From Branchiostoma belcheri (lineage: Eukaryota; Chordata; Leptocardii; Amphioxiformes; Branchiostomatidae): 64,000 nucleotides of DNA. Shown here piece by piece: positions 37,001-47,687 of this stretch. The notes under the pieces were generated by a model. It was not told where the DNA came from. It did no database searches and worked only from the letters and a program-made list of their open reading frames with translations. The stretch's first letter is position 1, and every line of letters starts with the position of its first letter. The position numbers and the translations under genes were made by a program. The stretch spans positions 1,588,467-1,652,466 of the forward strand of contig NW_017803713.1 of NCBI RefSeq assembly GCF_001625305.1, read 5' to 3'.

Positions 37001-40000
37001 CAGCCAAAGTAAGGCAATGTTTATATAACTTGTGGGGCCCATCAGTGCTGGCGCTCTCCCTTTGGCCCTATGCCCAAGGTTCCCGGCCAATGGAACATTA
37101 CTCCCTGCAATCTTGTTTAGAAGTGCCTATAACGTTTCTGTCTCGTAGACAGTACTTTCACCCTGCTGACTTTATGGTAGAAGGGAGTACCATTGTGTGG
37201 TATCTCCACATATCAGGCACCAGCACACTTTGGGGGATCTGACAGGGGAGGTGTTCATGACAGATTATAGTTTGGATTGAATTTGGCAGAACTACATGGT
37301 GTGGCCAAAAACTTGAAAAAAATGTGACCAAACTGGCTTGTGACGTAGTTTTAATTTTCATGCAAATATGTCATGAAAAAGGTTTTTTTGACAGGATCAT
37401 ACGTAGTGCTGCATACCTAAACCCAATTTTAGGTTCAGGTCCGGATTCAAGTCCAGAGGTTTAGGTTCAGTTCCGGACTTGTAAGTCTGGACCTAAACCC
37501 ATGGCATATACAAAATTGCATGTTGGCAACCTTGCAATGTTGTCTGGGTGAAATTTTATTAACTTTGGCCACATAACATGGAGGCCGACACTTGACAATG
37601 CCCGATGGCAGTGTTTTCTTCATTTTGAAGCAAAGATTTTACAATCTACGGAAGGCTTTAGGTGGTTTGGAAAGAAAGGGGTATGTGAAATGGTCTTTTA
37701 TGGTAATAAGTCCGGACTCGGTTCTTGACTTTTAGGTTTTTTTTGGACTTGAACCTAAACATTCTTACATGTCTGGATCCAAGTCCAGTGAACCGGTATG
37801 CATCACTAATCATACGTGGGTGGCAGTGTGAGGGTAAGACTACTTTCTAAAGTAAGGTCATTTACCAAGTTTAATTTCAACTGTAGTCTGCTGGTTTGGT
37901 GGCCAACACTTATCATATATTATATAATATAGCAGAGAAATCTGCCATCTCCTATAAACATAACCTGTTAGGTGAAGCCATCTCCTGTTTTCCAGTAACC
38001 CTGCTGTATGACTGATAACCTACACCATCAGGAGGTCTGTGAGCTGTCACTACCAGCCGTGTCCAGTGGCACTTTCTAATGAAGCATGTCTAGATAACAT
38101 GGCTCCAACTGTCATTATAATTAACTGCTGAAGGATGAAGAGCAATATACTGAAAAAAAGAAAACATACAAGAAATTGGCCTCACTGTTATAATGCCAGT
38201 TGAAAATTGTTCAAGCTGCAAGTCTAGTGATAAAATTGGAGTGTTCCCTAATAGACGCTTATGTTATATAACATATGGAAGCAATTCCCATGAAAGATTT
38301 AAAACCGGTTGGATGACTATATCATAAGTGCTATTGATGAATGTTATCATACCAGTTGGATTACTACATCATAAGGAATGAGTGACCTTGAAGTTGACAA
38401 TGAACTTGTTTAGTCTAGAATGTGCCTTGCAATGGAGCACAGCCCCTCTGTGAAGTCAAGATAAGATACAGCCCATTCCCGGAGCTTTTGGTAAAGGCGG
38501 TGTTAAAGCTCTTAATCACTTTCTCATGAAAGTGGTTTTCTGCCACTCTATCACATATTCCACAAGTTCCCCCGCCTATGGAACTTTACAGAAAGAGGGT
38601 AACTTGCTGCAAAAGATTTGAGTGCTGTCCCATTAAATCTAGTTTCAAAAGAACAGTGTAGACTGATTTACATACAGGAGCCTTAGCTTTGCTGATAAGG
38701 TGCCTTTAGGCAGGGAGGATGTTTTACTTAGCAGTAATCCAAAGTTGGAGCCCGTGTCGCTGATATGTTCTACTCTTTCCCTGACAGAAACTGCCTGAGG
38801 TGAAACCTGATGTGTGTGCCAATGTGATGTGTGGGGCAGGCAGGGAGTGCACCGAGAAGGATGGAGAGCCAACCTGTATCTGTATAAGGGTAGGAATATG
38901 TCTTCATACATGTAATGTGATATGTGGGTCCAGTGAGAAAGAAGGGTAGCAGCTAAAAGTATCCTCGTTAGGGTAGATATCAATTTATCATTGAAAATAA
39001 TGCCCATGAGAAGAAACGGGTTGCAACATTTGAGTTACTACCCTTTAACCATAGATCCAGCATGCTAACAAGGATTTTTTATGATATCATCACATGAGGA
39101 AGGTGCAACAAAATACCTTGTAATTTTACCATCACTTTGCAGACTTCATTTACTGAAGTTTGCATTTTATGAACAAGCCATAAACTCGAGTGCATAGTGT
39201 CATGGATCCAATTCAATCCATGCTATGTTTTGCATCTACTTTGCCAAGTTCCATGCAATGAGTATCAAACTGTGTGCACAGAATGGAAAATGATGCATAC
39301 TACTAAAGTCTATGCACAGAATGCTATGTTGTTTTGACACAGTATTGAAGGGTTTACCAAAAGTGCAATAATTCACAGCAGCTTGGTACCATCCTTCTTT
39401 TTTCCTGTCCCTTTGATATGCAATTTAGACTTAAACTGAAAGATTTACATTCCATATCCTTCAGAAATGCCCCAGCCATAACAAGCCTGTCTGCGGCAGC
39501 AATGCCAAATCCTACATTAACCACTGTGAGCTGCACAAGCACGCCTGCGAGGCCGGGATCAAGATCCAGATCAAGTACAGCGGGAAGTGCAAGGAAGGGG
39601 AAGGTAGGGCAGAAAGTTCTCCTGTTCTTCTCTTACCCGTGACCCTGGAGATGGAGATGATTCAATTATGGTGAATATATTTGCAAAGGTTGTGACATGC
39701 TGTTCTGGTAATTTCACCAACATGGAAATGGATTCAGTTATACCGTGGCAATGTATGCATCAGAACTGAGAATGGCCTCATAAATTATGTATCAGCACAA
39801 ATTTATGGAAGTCTGCTGATCACTTTGGAAGAAGTTTTGTGGAACTGTATCATTGATCAGAGTTAATGAGGCCATCTAGAGCATAGAGACTAAAAAGAGA
39901 GCAGGTGAAAAGAATGTGCAGCCAATAAGACACAAGTCATCTGCTGACATAATGGTGATAAACTTCACCTGTATGGTCTGATGAAATGATGGCCGACCTT

Positions 40001-43000
40001 TGCACTTTGGAGATATAAAGGAGCTGTGCCAGATGTGTTCGTTAAGATGGAGGATTAATGGACCAAAATAGTCCATCATGCCTCCCTGACTACCTGTAGG
40101 ATCAATAAAGGTTCTGATGTGCTGGGGATCTGTCAGACAAATGGTTTTACTTGGTATAATGATGGTTTGGGCTTTACCCCACTCTCACGCAACAAAGATG
40201 CAAAGAGCTTTCTGTAATAACTTTTGTCACTGTGTAAAAGTGAGCAATGCAGTAGCTCTGTCCATGATTAATTGCCGTTCTGCTAGTGCTAATTATCTGC
40301 TGTGCTGGCAAGCAGTGCTAATGCCTATTAGAAGCTGCTCTCGTAATTCTAAGATTCATGTAGCCATTTTCTAAGGGCTTGGCATCCCAAAATTGGAATA
40401 TAAGTCTTTGAGAGAAGCTGTCAATATTTAGATGAACAGTTACAGATCATATTTATTCCAGTTCCTTAATGAGTCAGGTTCATACCCACACTAAATATGG
40501 ATGTACCAGAATTATGTAACCATGAAATGACATCTAAAGACTGTCACAATTTCATGTGTCAAAATTATAGGATAGCCAGTCAAATTAACTGATATCTTGA
40601 TAATAAGTTGGGGTTTGAATTTACATTTCTGGTTTTTGATCAAGTGAAGTAGGGTATATAGTGAAATTTGGTATTCAAGCCAGGTTGCTTTAGGGAATCT
40701 GAAATGACAGCATGCAGTGGTTTTGTAGATCTCACAAACATGGTAATACAACCATGTGGCACTGTGCAGATCACTTCAGGGCTGTTCCATGAAAATCAAA
40801 ATAACAGACCTGAAAAGGCTGTAACGTTACATGAATCTGCAAAGTGTTCATTTACTCTTGAAATAAAAGAATGAAACTTTCAGATTCATAACTACCAATC
40901 TTAAATTGTCATGTCTTTGTAAAGAAGAACCCCATGCTTCTTGATCTTGGCCATGTGGCAGAGCTATTGTTTTTCCTTGAACAGCCATAAACATGTACAT
41001 AACAAAGATGCACTAATTGTAGTTCCACTCACTCCTGGAGTGTAACTTAAATGTTGTTATTGAGCACTAGTGTACACTGTGCCCACTCTGACGCTGTGCA
41101 GCACAATGCATATGTGATGCTGCTGATAACATGTTGTTTGTCACTAAGATGCCGGTGCTAGCCTGTGCTGCATGGCCACTTCCCCTGCTAACCCATGTTG
41201 TGTAAGCAGTGGATGACACTGCAGTTCTCCCCACAGTTAAGCCCACCAAGCCCAGTCAGCCCACCAACGACGTCGTCCCTGTCGTCTGTTTCGCCCAAAA
41301 CAGAAACCTGCTACGGGAAAAGATCAGCGAATGGATCATGTCGGAGACTGTGTCTCCTGGCTGGTTCCAAACAGTATGTATGAGTAGTGTACTTAGTTCA
41401 TAGAAATATGGTTACATACGTGTGACAGTATTTAATGGTTATAATATATGTTTGGGTGTGTGCGTGTGTTTGCGTGCGTGCGTTTGTGTGTGTGTGTGTG
41501 CACGCATACATACGTGCATGTTTGTATGTATGAGTTTGTGTAGATGTCCTAGAACGTGTTCAGACGTGGAGGGTCTGTTCTGTGATACCTTGCTAGCTTT
41601 TGTTTCCATGGCCAGTAATTCAAGTCAGTAAAATAGTCTACATTCATTTCAGTTATGAAGAAAAATGTCTTCTGATACCATGATTTATGCATTATGTAAC
41701 AGGAGCCCTATTTGACAAAAACTTCTATGGCATTGTAAGGCATAAGTTTAGATTGAACTGGAATTGCACTGCTTTTATATGAGATGAGGAAAAGAAGGTT
41801 TCATTTTGGTGATTTATGGTCCTCCCCAGCAGTAACTCATGCAGGGTTGCAGTTATCACTGAAGGTATTTGCTGTAGCTTTCCTTACTTCACAGGGGGAA
41901 TTCCTGGGAATGAACCGTGGTAGCATCCATCAATATAATTTGAGGGAAGGTCAAGATGCATCCTTCACATCAAGTACACATAACAGTACACTCAAGGACA
42001 AGGAAAACATATCAAAATGTGCAGCTTTACATGGAATCTAGAAAGGTTCTGGCACTGCACACCATACAAAAATGTACTAACTGTGACATCCTGTGGTGCT
42101 GGAATAAACAGGGACACAAGATGTTCTATCGTTATAGATTAAATTTTCAAAGTTATGAAATAAAGGGCAAGAAACATTTTAAAACTGGTTTCTATTTGGA
42201 AAAATTAGTCTTCAAGTTGGGAAATTTGAATTTGGACAGTTGTATATTGTGGATAAGTACTGCTATGTCTCTGACATTATTTCTGGCTAGCAGTGATAAT
42301 ACATGCATTACGTCCTGCTGACCTTTCCTGACAGATGACCAGCAGGGCTAAGGTGTGTCCTCATGTGTCAACTCAAACCTTCATGTCACCAGACAAGACA
42401 CACCACACAGGTCACACTACCTGCTGCAGAAGCTTCTGGCATTGTTCCATCCATTGTTCCGAATTTCTAATCTGACAACTGAAATATGTTGTACATTCCA
42501 CCTGATCATGTCACCTCTCAAAGCTCTAGTCTCTTACATCATTTTTACTTCTTCCAATGGAAAATGAAGTCCTTGCACCATCTATTGATATGCATTTGTC
42601 CATGCTACTGCTACTGCAGCCAGTCTTTTATCAAGTACTCTTGTCCCTCAATCTTCCTCTTCAAAGAATCCTCCAATACATACATGTCCACATCTTTTCC
42701 TAAGCAGGAGACTGATAGTTATCCTATTGACAGAGCACTTTATTGTAAGATATTGAGAAAAAGTCAGTAGCTATCTATATGTGTGCAACCACTGTGAAAG
42801 GGACTTATCTGCCTGAGAAGACACCTATCGACATCTCCTGCCTTAATGTGAGAAGAAATCTTTACAGGCGAACCATGAATACGCAAGGCATCAGGGAAGG
42901 TTGGTTTGTAAGGGAAGCCAGACTTGTAAACGTGTCTGAATAAGTCTGGTGGGATATTCCACCTTGTGGTTTAATGTGGCGAGTAGGATGTGTGAAGGGC

Positions 43001-46000
43001 CTTCAGGGGTTTGAACAATCAGTAAAGTCAGAAGCATGCAGGAGAATTGGACCTGCTACAGTAGAGGCATGTCTGGGGACTATTTATGTCTGTAGATAAC
43101 TAACCCTGCAGAGCAGTAAGGCCAGTTAAAAAGGTCTAACAAGTGGAAGTTAAAGCAGAGGATTAGCTAATGTAAAGACGAGAGGAGTCGTAGACAAGCT
43201 AATGTCAACTACACATGGTAGTTTTCTGTACAAATGTTTACAGTCAGTAACATAGACCAACAGAGTAGCCATTGACTTGATTGAGGAATAGAAGTGGCAA
43301 TTTTGTTGGAATAGCAATGAAACCAAGTGGTGAATAAGGCTCTGAGAGCTCCATGGAAATGAAGGGATCTGACATGAAGAATAAGGAGTGATGGTTTCCT
43401 CAGGAAAGTGGAAGTGAGGTTCCTGTGATGGATGTATGGTCCATGACAGGCCATACAGCTGATTGTCTGCTGTGCTTGCAACTGTCTCCCCACAACCACC
43501 CCTGTCATAACCCTGTGATTGTAGATACAGGTTTCATTTAGGATAACTCATAATTCCGTCTGGATTTGTAAATCTTAGGAGGAATCCAAGGACAGACAAT
43601 TCCATGGACGGACTGTACAATCAATCTTCCAAATCAAACTGCCCGGCCTCATTGATTGAATCTGGTTGGGTTGATTAATTTGTATTCGTCTGATGTCTCA
43701 TGTATTGTGATTAACCCATTTCAAAGAGCTTACAGAAATCTGCTATAATGACTATGATATCCAAATCAATTTTGTTGGAGCAGTAAGATATGCATCACAA
43801 AAATTGCTTGCGACAGCTATTTTTAGGTGGAGCCAGCTAGTCCCGTGTATGGTACAATAGATAGAAGAGCTTTTCCATTTGCAGTGGCCGTAATGTCTAT
43901 CAAATAAGCATGAGAAGGCTTGGATGAAGCTCTGGAGAACCAGTTATCTTCATTAAATACTGGTAATGGCTCTTTGGTCCAGGTCATTTTGTTTTCAGGA
44001 AGACAAATGCTTTTCTCATGCACCTTGGAGAAATATGTCCTATGTTTTCAGAGAGGGGGGGGAGAACTTAGTCTCCCCTGAAGTTTTCATTCTACAGTAC
44101 ATCAAAGTGAATGGCACCAGTATGAAATGAAGTATGTAAGATAATTGATGAGTTGACTGATGCCATGTCTGACCCGTGTCCCTGTGGTGTTACAGGGAGT
44201 GGGCTTCGATGACGTCACCCAGCAGTACTTCCAGTCCTTCGACAAGAACAGCAATGGCAAGTTGGACTCCAACGAATTCTTGGCCTTTGTAGAAAGGAAT
44301 GAGACGGCTGCTGCCATTGATGCAACCTCTGAAAATGAGGTTCTACTCAGGTGAGAAGACTTGAGGGCAGAATATCTATGCTCTAGGCTAACTTCCTCTC
44401 AAGACATCAAGGCTTGCAAGCTAGCCACAGGGAAGCCTTGTGTTCACCTAGGTACATTGTATTTCTTTCTTTAGAGCCCAGAGTGTTAGCTATGTGCCAC
44501 AAAACTTCACTGTGTTGTAGGATGTCACCTTCATAGATCATATGAGCAGTTACAAGTTGGATAATTAGACAAACTACATAGTTGACACAAATTGTTATGT
44601 AACCCCACAATTGCTTAAATTCCAAATTCAGATTCGGTAACTTCATGTATGAAGACAGAACTATTTCCTTTAAAATGCAAGTGCATGAAGTAATATGATG
44701 CAGTGTTATTTATAAGTTCCATTAACACAATGCTGTCTGCTTCAAAAGTTTTAAAAGATGTATTCTCAAACTACTGTTACATGAAGCCCTGAGGTAGTGT
44801 TACCAGTAGAGATATGTTGTCACCACTGAGCTTAGATGTTCTTGAGAGGCTTCAAGGAAGAAGAAGATCTACAAAAGTGGAGAATGAAATCTCTTTGATC
44901 TTTTTGTCCAACCATCTGTCATGATTGACTTACTGCATTATTGCCATGCCACTTGGGACATGTATACATCAGAAAAGCTTAAGGGCAATTTCCTCCCCAT
45001 GTTTTCCTCTGTAGAAATGCAAATAGGAGCTCAATGCAGCTCCCAAGTCAGTACCACAGGGTATTACAATCAAGTCATGTGAACAAGGAAATATTATCTT
45101 GTAAAATCAACCTTCCTGTTTATAGGCTGCCACTGCAGAGATAAAGCTAACTAACAGATGGCAGATAAAAAGGTGTAGTGTACTGTGGATGCTGTCTTTA
45201 TTGTAAAGCACTTATACATGGTATCTTGAGAAGTTAAGTGTGGAATCTGTAATGTTAGTCAGCCCATCTGGCTGAGGTATTGTTGAGGAATACAAAGATG
45301 AAGCAGCTCTTCAAAAGAGACTTGATGGGAAACCTGTACCAGTATAGCGCTAGAATTATTTGCAACAGTATCTAAGACTTTGAAGTTTTAACAAATGTCC
45401 TGCTGTCTGTAGTGAGTTATTGCTTCAATTTTTGCAGCGGTGATGGATACTTCGCTTTTGTGTGATATTGTTCTGTCTGATAAAGGCAGAGCGCATTCTA
45501 GCATTCTGTTATGCACAGCTGAATGAATGTAATATACATCTAGATGCATACACTTATAATTAATTAAATGAATGTCAGAATATTTATAAGTTAACCCTGT
45601 ATAGCTGACAGTATGTATTTCCAATGACTCCCAGGGGGCTGTGCGTGGATGCCCTGATTGACATCTCAGACGATGACTCTGATTGGGAGCTGAACCTGAA
45701 GGAATTCCGCCACTGCCTGGAGCCAGGCTTCCTCCCGCCGCAGAAGAAGTGCTCCCTGGAGGAGGAGCAGTACGATGATGGAGCTGAGACCCAGGTCAAC
45801 TGTAACAGCTGTGTGTGTGCCTGTGGAAACTGGGTCTGCACTGCTCTGAAGTGTGACCCCACTCAGGCACCTCCTACTGTTGGTGAGTACCAGGGATAGT
45901 GACCCAGGTCAACTGTAGTGGCTGGGTTTGAGGGAGAGACCCAGCTCAAATGGTTATGGCTGTGAGGTTCTGTCTTTTGGAATATGCCACAGGCCTTCAG

Positions 46001-47430
46001 TGCCCTTCCTTGTAAGAAACTTTGGGAAAAGGTTACAGTTTCCCATGTATCAATGTACATAAAATCAATGTGTTATTATGCCTACAATGTTCTACACTCA
46101 GTTTGCAGTGAATAGCCTTAACTGTTACACCAACATGTGCAAGAAATCATGCATCAGCTAAGACAAGCATCGAACCAGCCTGTCTGTTTTCATCATCATC
46201 ATCAACCCTTGGCCAGGAACAGTCCCTGCACCTCTCTACTCCACATTCTGCAGTCATGCATAGCTTTACCAATTCCTCAAATGTCTGTCTCAGAGCTAAT
46301 GAATGATCGTACCGTAAAAAGCCTCCAGGATAACTGTCAGTGGGCACACATGTGGGTATTGATAAAAATGCACAGAAAAAAATTATCAATCCTGTAGGCA
46401 GCAGACTAATCAAAAGTCCTGGTGTTATTTCTGTAGGAGATGCATGAGTAATGGGCAGATGAATTTGCCTGTGGGATTTACACTGTAATCATTTTCAGCA
46501 CACACCTACGGGCACTAAAACATCAATACACTGTAGCAGGAGAACCACGGCAAGGAACTGCTAATGACTGGCCTGAAGATGAATCGTATCCCATCGGGTG
46601 CTTGGAATGCCATTTTAATTACAAATGTAGATACGGCAGGAATAAGGTGGAGGAACTGTGGGATAGACATGGCAGTTATTGTCATGCATGATGACAGGTT
46701 GGTTGTTCTTGAGGGAACCATGAACTTGGCACTGCAGATGCCTGTTCTAATCACATTAACATTCATTACTTCAGCAGCCACTATGTGCCTGACTATGTAT
46801 CTTTGCAATGTACAATTATAGGTTGTGAAGATAACTCATCATCTTAGGTTCATCAGACATCAAATTTTGTCTCCGGATGAAAGAAATGGCAGCTATTGAG
46901 ATTCTTCTGGTTGCAGAAACAAATTGGAATCAGATCATCACACAATCTGTCCCGTGATCCAGACAACATTGCTAGTGTGGCTCCATGCCCATTTATATAC
47001 TTTGTTGTGACTGTTGTATTGACAGAACTCAGCATTGAATGTGATGCTAATACCAACTCCATTGCCTGTAACAAATACCTGTTGGCAGCACAGATGGCTA
47101 AATACCTTGGGAAAAGACAGGTAATCTACCCTTGTCTGCGTTTGTACTGTAACACCCATGTCTGCTGTGTTTGGTGTCTCAGGTCCCTCTAAGAAGGACG
47201 ACCTGCTGGAGAAGTCTCCTGAGGAGCTGCTGGAGGAGGAGTGGGACGAGTACGTCAAGCTGCTGGGAGATAACGGACCCAAGGCCCCGGCTCAGGACCA
47301 CTCCTCCCAGGAGGAGGAGGAGGAGGACTGGAGTATAGAGGATGATATGGATGAGATCTTCCCCAGGAAGAAGCACCGCAAACATAAGAAGGGCATCAAA
47401 CTTATCAAGGAGAAGGTCCGGTTTGACTAA
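25022..47430 (+). CDS. FSTL1: Follistatin-like 1 (complete gene, 8 coding exons, 360 aa)
   Basis: Joining the eight coding exons gives 1,083 nt with all phases agreeing. Domains: signal peptide 1-18 ([18 protein letters not shown]); follistatin/FOLN-Kazal module about 26-94, with [12 protein letters not shown] and [20 protein letters not shown]-hand (SPARC-EC-like) domain about 113-225; VWC domain about 235-270, with [19 protein letters not shown]; and a long charged tail 279-360. The order and motifs are those of FSTL1, a secreted SPARC-family glycoprotein that in vertebrates modulates BMP/TGF-beta and innate signalling. An NET sequon at residues 179-181 keeps a glycosylation site position also present in vertebrates. 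The protein is about 50 residues longer than the roughly 308-residue mammalian form, all of it in the tail. The 3' end faces GSK3. Confidence 0.95.
25183..25233 (+). CDS. FSTL1: FSTL1 exon 2 (signal peptide)
   Basis: Between CTTGTCCTTACAG and GTAAGT, 17 codons give [17 protein letters not shown]: a Lys, a hydrophobic core and an A-x-A-like cleavage end. Phase 0 on both sides. Confidence 0.9.
29236..29906. mobile_element. Internally deleted PIF/Harbinger-like element
   Basis: The ends GATCCCGTTCAGACC and GGTCTGAACAGGGTG are imperfect inverted copies, next to TTA on the left and TAA on the right. Subterminal AAACCGGTTGAAACCGCT occurs near both ends. Inside is a minus-strand frame for a Myb/SANT-like protein. 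The transposase gene is missing, so this is a deletion derivative. Exact boundaries are uncertain by a few bases. Confidence 0.7.
29335..29610 (-). pseudogene. Harbinger-type Myb/SANT-like protein remnant
   Basis: From [19 protein letters not shown] the frame shows a Trp, an acidic turn and a helix, then [20 protein letters not shown] and KAKDKIG. This W-x(n)-QC-x-K-KNL-x-YKK pattern is typical of the trihelix Myb/SANT-like domain that Harbinger elements encode beside their transposase. The frame ends at 29,335 after 91 codons. It could be a relic; no host gene context supports a domesticated role. Confidence 0.6.
34140..34260. mobile_element. Terminus of a hAT-like element (partner end not found)
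   Basis: CAGTGTTCGAAATAC at 34,140 is identical to the left end of the element at 15,347. It is followed by repeats of AGGTAGCGC and GCTACCTAGG. No inverted partner was found downstream, so the element is truncated or the other end is diverged. Confidence 0.6.
35042..35967. mobile_element. TA-flanked MITE, intact copy 2
   Basis: Termini CCTTCGCCAA and TTGGCGAAGG are inverted and flanked by TA on each side (35,040-35,041 and 35,968-35,969), the Tc1/mariner-type target duplication. The 926-bp element is AT-rich with two AAGCCGCTAGGGGG motifs, a GACA/CA microsatellite near the right end and a 34-bp internal tandem duplication at 35,424-35,491. It is the same family as the broken copy at 19,643-21,025, in inverse orientation. 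No transposase. Confidence 0.9.
35424..35491. repeat. Tandem duplication, 34 bp x 2, inside the MITE
   Basis: The unit starting CTATCATGGAATGCAGCTGA occurs twice in direct succession without change. Confidence 0.9.
35970..36290. other. CpG-rich block inside FSTL1 intron 2
   Basis: Right after the MITE, about 320 bp are strongly GC and CpG rich, unlike the rest of the intron, with repeated CGCCGTCA motifs around 36,235-36,280. Long frames are open in both strands, as expected from composition. It could be an internal promoter or part of another repeat. Confidence 0.45.
36949..36968. other. Assembly gap, 20 N
   Basis: Twenty unknown bases inside FSTL1 intron 2. Confidence 1.
37404..37808. mobile_element. 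hAT non-autonomous element with perfect 8-bp duplication
   Basis: The ends TAGTGCTGCATACC and GGTATGCATCACTA are inverted copies. ATCATACG occurs directly on both sides (37,396-37,403 and 37,809-37,816), the 8-bp duplication of hAT transposition. The interior repeats TTTAGGTTCAGGTCCGGA-like motifs. It has no coding capacity. Confidence 0.9.
38788..38889 (+). CDS. FSTL1: FSTL1 exon 3 (FOLN part of follistatin domain)
   Basis: The acceptor TTTCCCTGACAG and donor GTAGGA enclose 34 codons, phase 0 to 0, with [20 protein letters not shown] and PTCICIR. The cysteine spacing matches the follistatin N-terminal subdomain. Confidence 0.95.
39465..39603 (+). CDS. FSTL1: FSTL1 exon 4 (Kazal-like subdomain)
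   Basis: Bounded by ATATCCTTCAG and GTAGGG; phase 0 in, 1 out. [20 protein letters not shown] carries the Kazal C-x(n)-PVCGSN-x(4)-Y-x(2)-C pattern, ending with [10 protein letters not shown]. Confidence 0.95.
41237..41373 (+). CDS. FSTL1: FSTL1 exon 5 (linker and first helix of EF-hand domain)
   Basis: Bounded by TTCTCCCCACAG and GTATGT; phase 1 in, 0 out. It has a Pro/Thr linker ([18 protein letters not shown]) and then a helix, [16 protein letters not shown], ending PGWFQT. Confidence 0.95.
41455..41505. repeat. (GT)n-rich microsatellite in FSTL1 intron 5
   Basis: Imperfect TG/TGCG repeats about 50 bp long, just downstream of exon 5. Confidence 0.85.
44196..44350 (+). CDS. FSTL1: FSTL1 exon 6 (first EF-hand)
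   Basis: Bounded by GTGGTGTTACAG and GTGAGA; phase 0 in, 2 out. It contains the loop [12 protein letters not shown] (44,241-44,276), a textbook 12-residue EF-hand with acidic or Asn ligands at 1, 3 and 5, Gly at 6 and Glu at 12, then the NET glycosylation sequon. Confidence 0.95.
45635..45882 (+). CDS. FSTL1: FSTL1 exon 7 (second EF-hand and VWC domain)
   Basis: Bounded by ATGACTCCCAG and GTGAGT; phase 2 in, 1 out. [20 protein letters not shown] holds the second EF-hand (D208, D210, D212, N216, E219; Trp instead of Gly at loop position 6). The VWC segment has CxxCxCxCGNWxC spacing. This exon shows the closest similarity to vertebrate FSTL1. Confidence 0.96.
47183..47430 (+). CDS. FSTL1: FSTL1 exon 8 (charged C-terminal tail, stop)
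   Basis: Starts after GTGTTTGGTGTCTCAG, phase 1 in. 82 residues follow to TAA: an acidic helix ([17 protein letters not shown]), a Glu run ([12 protein letters not shown]) and a basic cluster ([18 protein letters not shown]). It is longer than the vertebrate tail. Confidence 0.93.
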
Positions 47431-47681
47431 GTGGTAACGTTTCCATCTGTAGGCGTGCCATAAGCTCTCAACTTGGAAGGCATCTCTGTTTTGAAAATGA
47501 TGCTTCTCTTGTAGAATTTATCTCAGATGCAAATACATGTACTGTGAAGCACTGTTTCTTGTGAGTCTCATAGATGCCATGTAGTGTCTCAGAAATGTAG
47601 GAAAAGCATCAGTTTTGAAATGAATGCTAATGTTATCATGTGCAAGTAACAAATATCACACTATAATATGGTACTTCTCAT

Positions 47682-47687
47682 AATAAA
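47682..47687 (+). promoter_or_regulatory. FSTL1: Candidate FSTL1 polyadenylation signal
   Basis: AATAAA occurs 252 bp after the stop codon, followed by T-rich and GT-containing sequence. It is the first canonical signal downstream; another (AATAAA) lies near 48,273. Confidence 0.5.

Larger units (their letters stand above)
25234..38787. other. FSTL1: FSTL1 intron 2 (13.5 kb), transposon-rich
   Basis: The largest FSTL1 intron separates the signal peptide exon from the follistatin domain. It holds a Harbinger remnant, a hAT-like end, an intact TA-flanked MITE, a CpG-rich block, a 20-N gap and an 8-bp-duplication hAT element. A 144-codon frame at 26,129-26,563 has no recognisable features and is not called. 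Confidence 0.85.
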
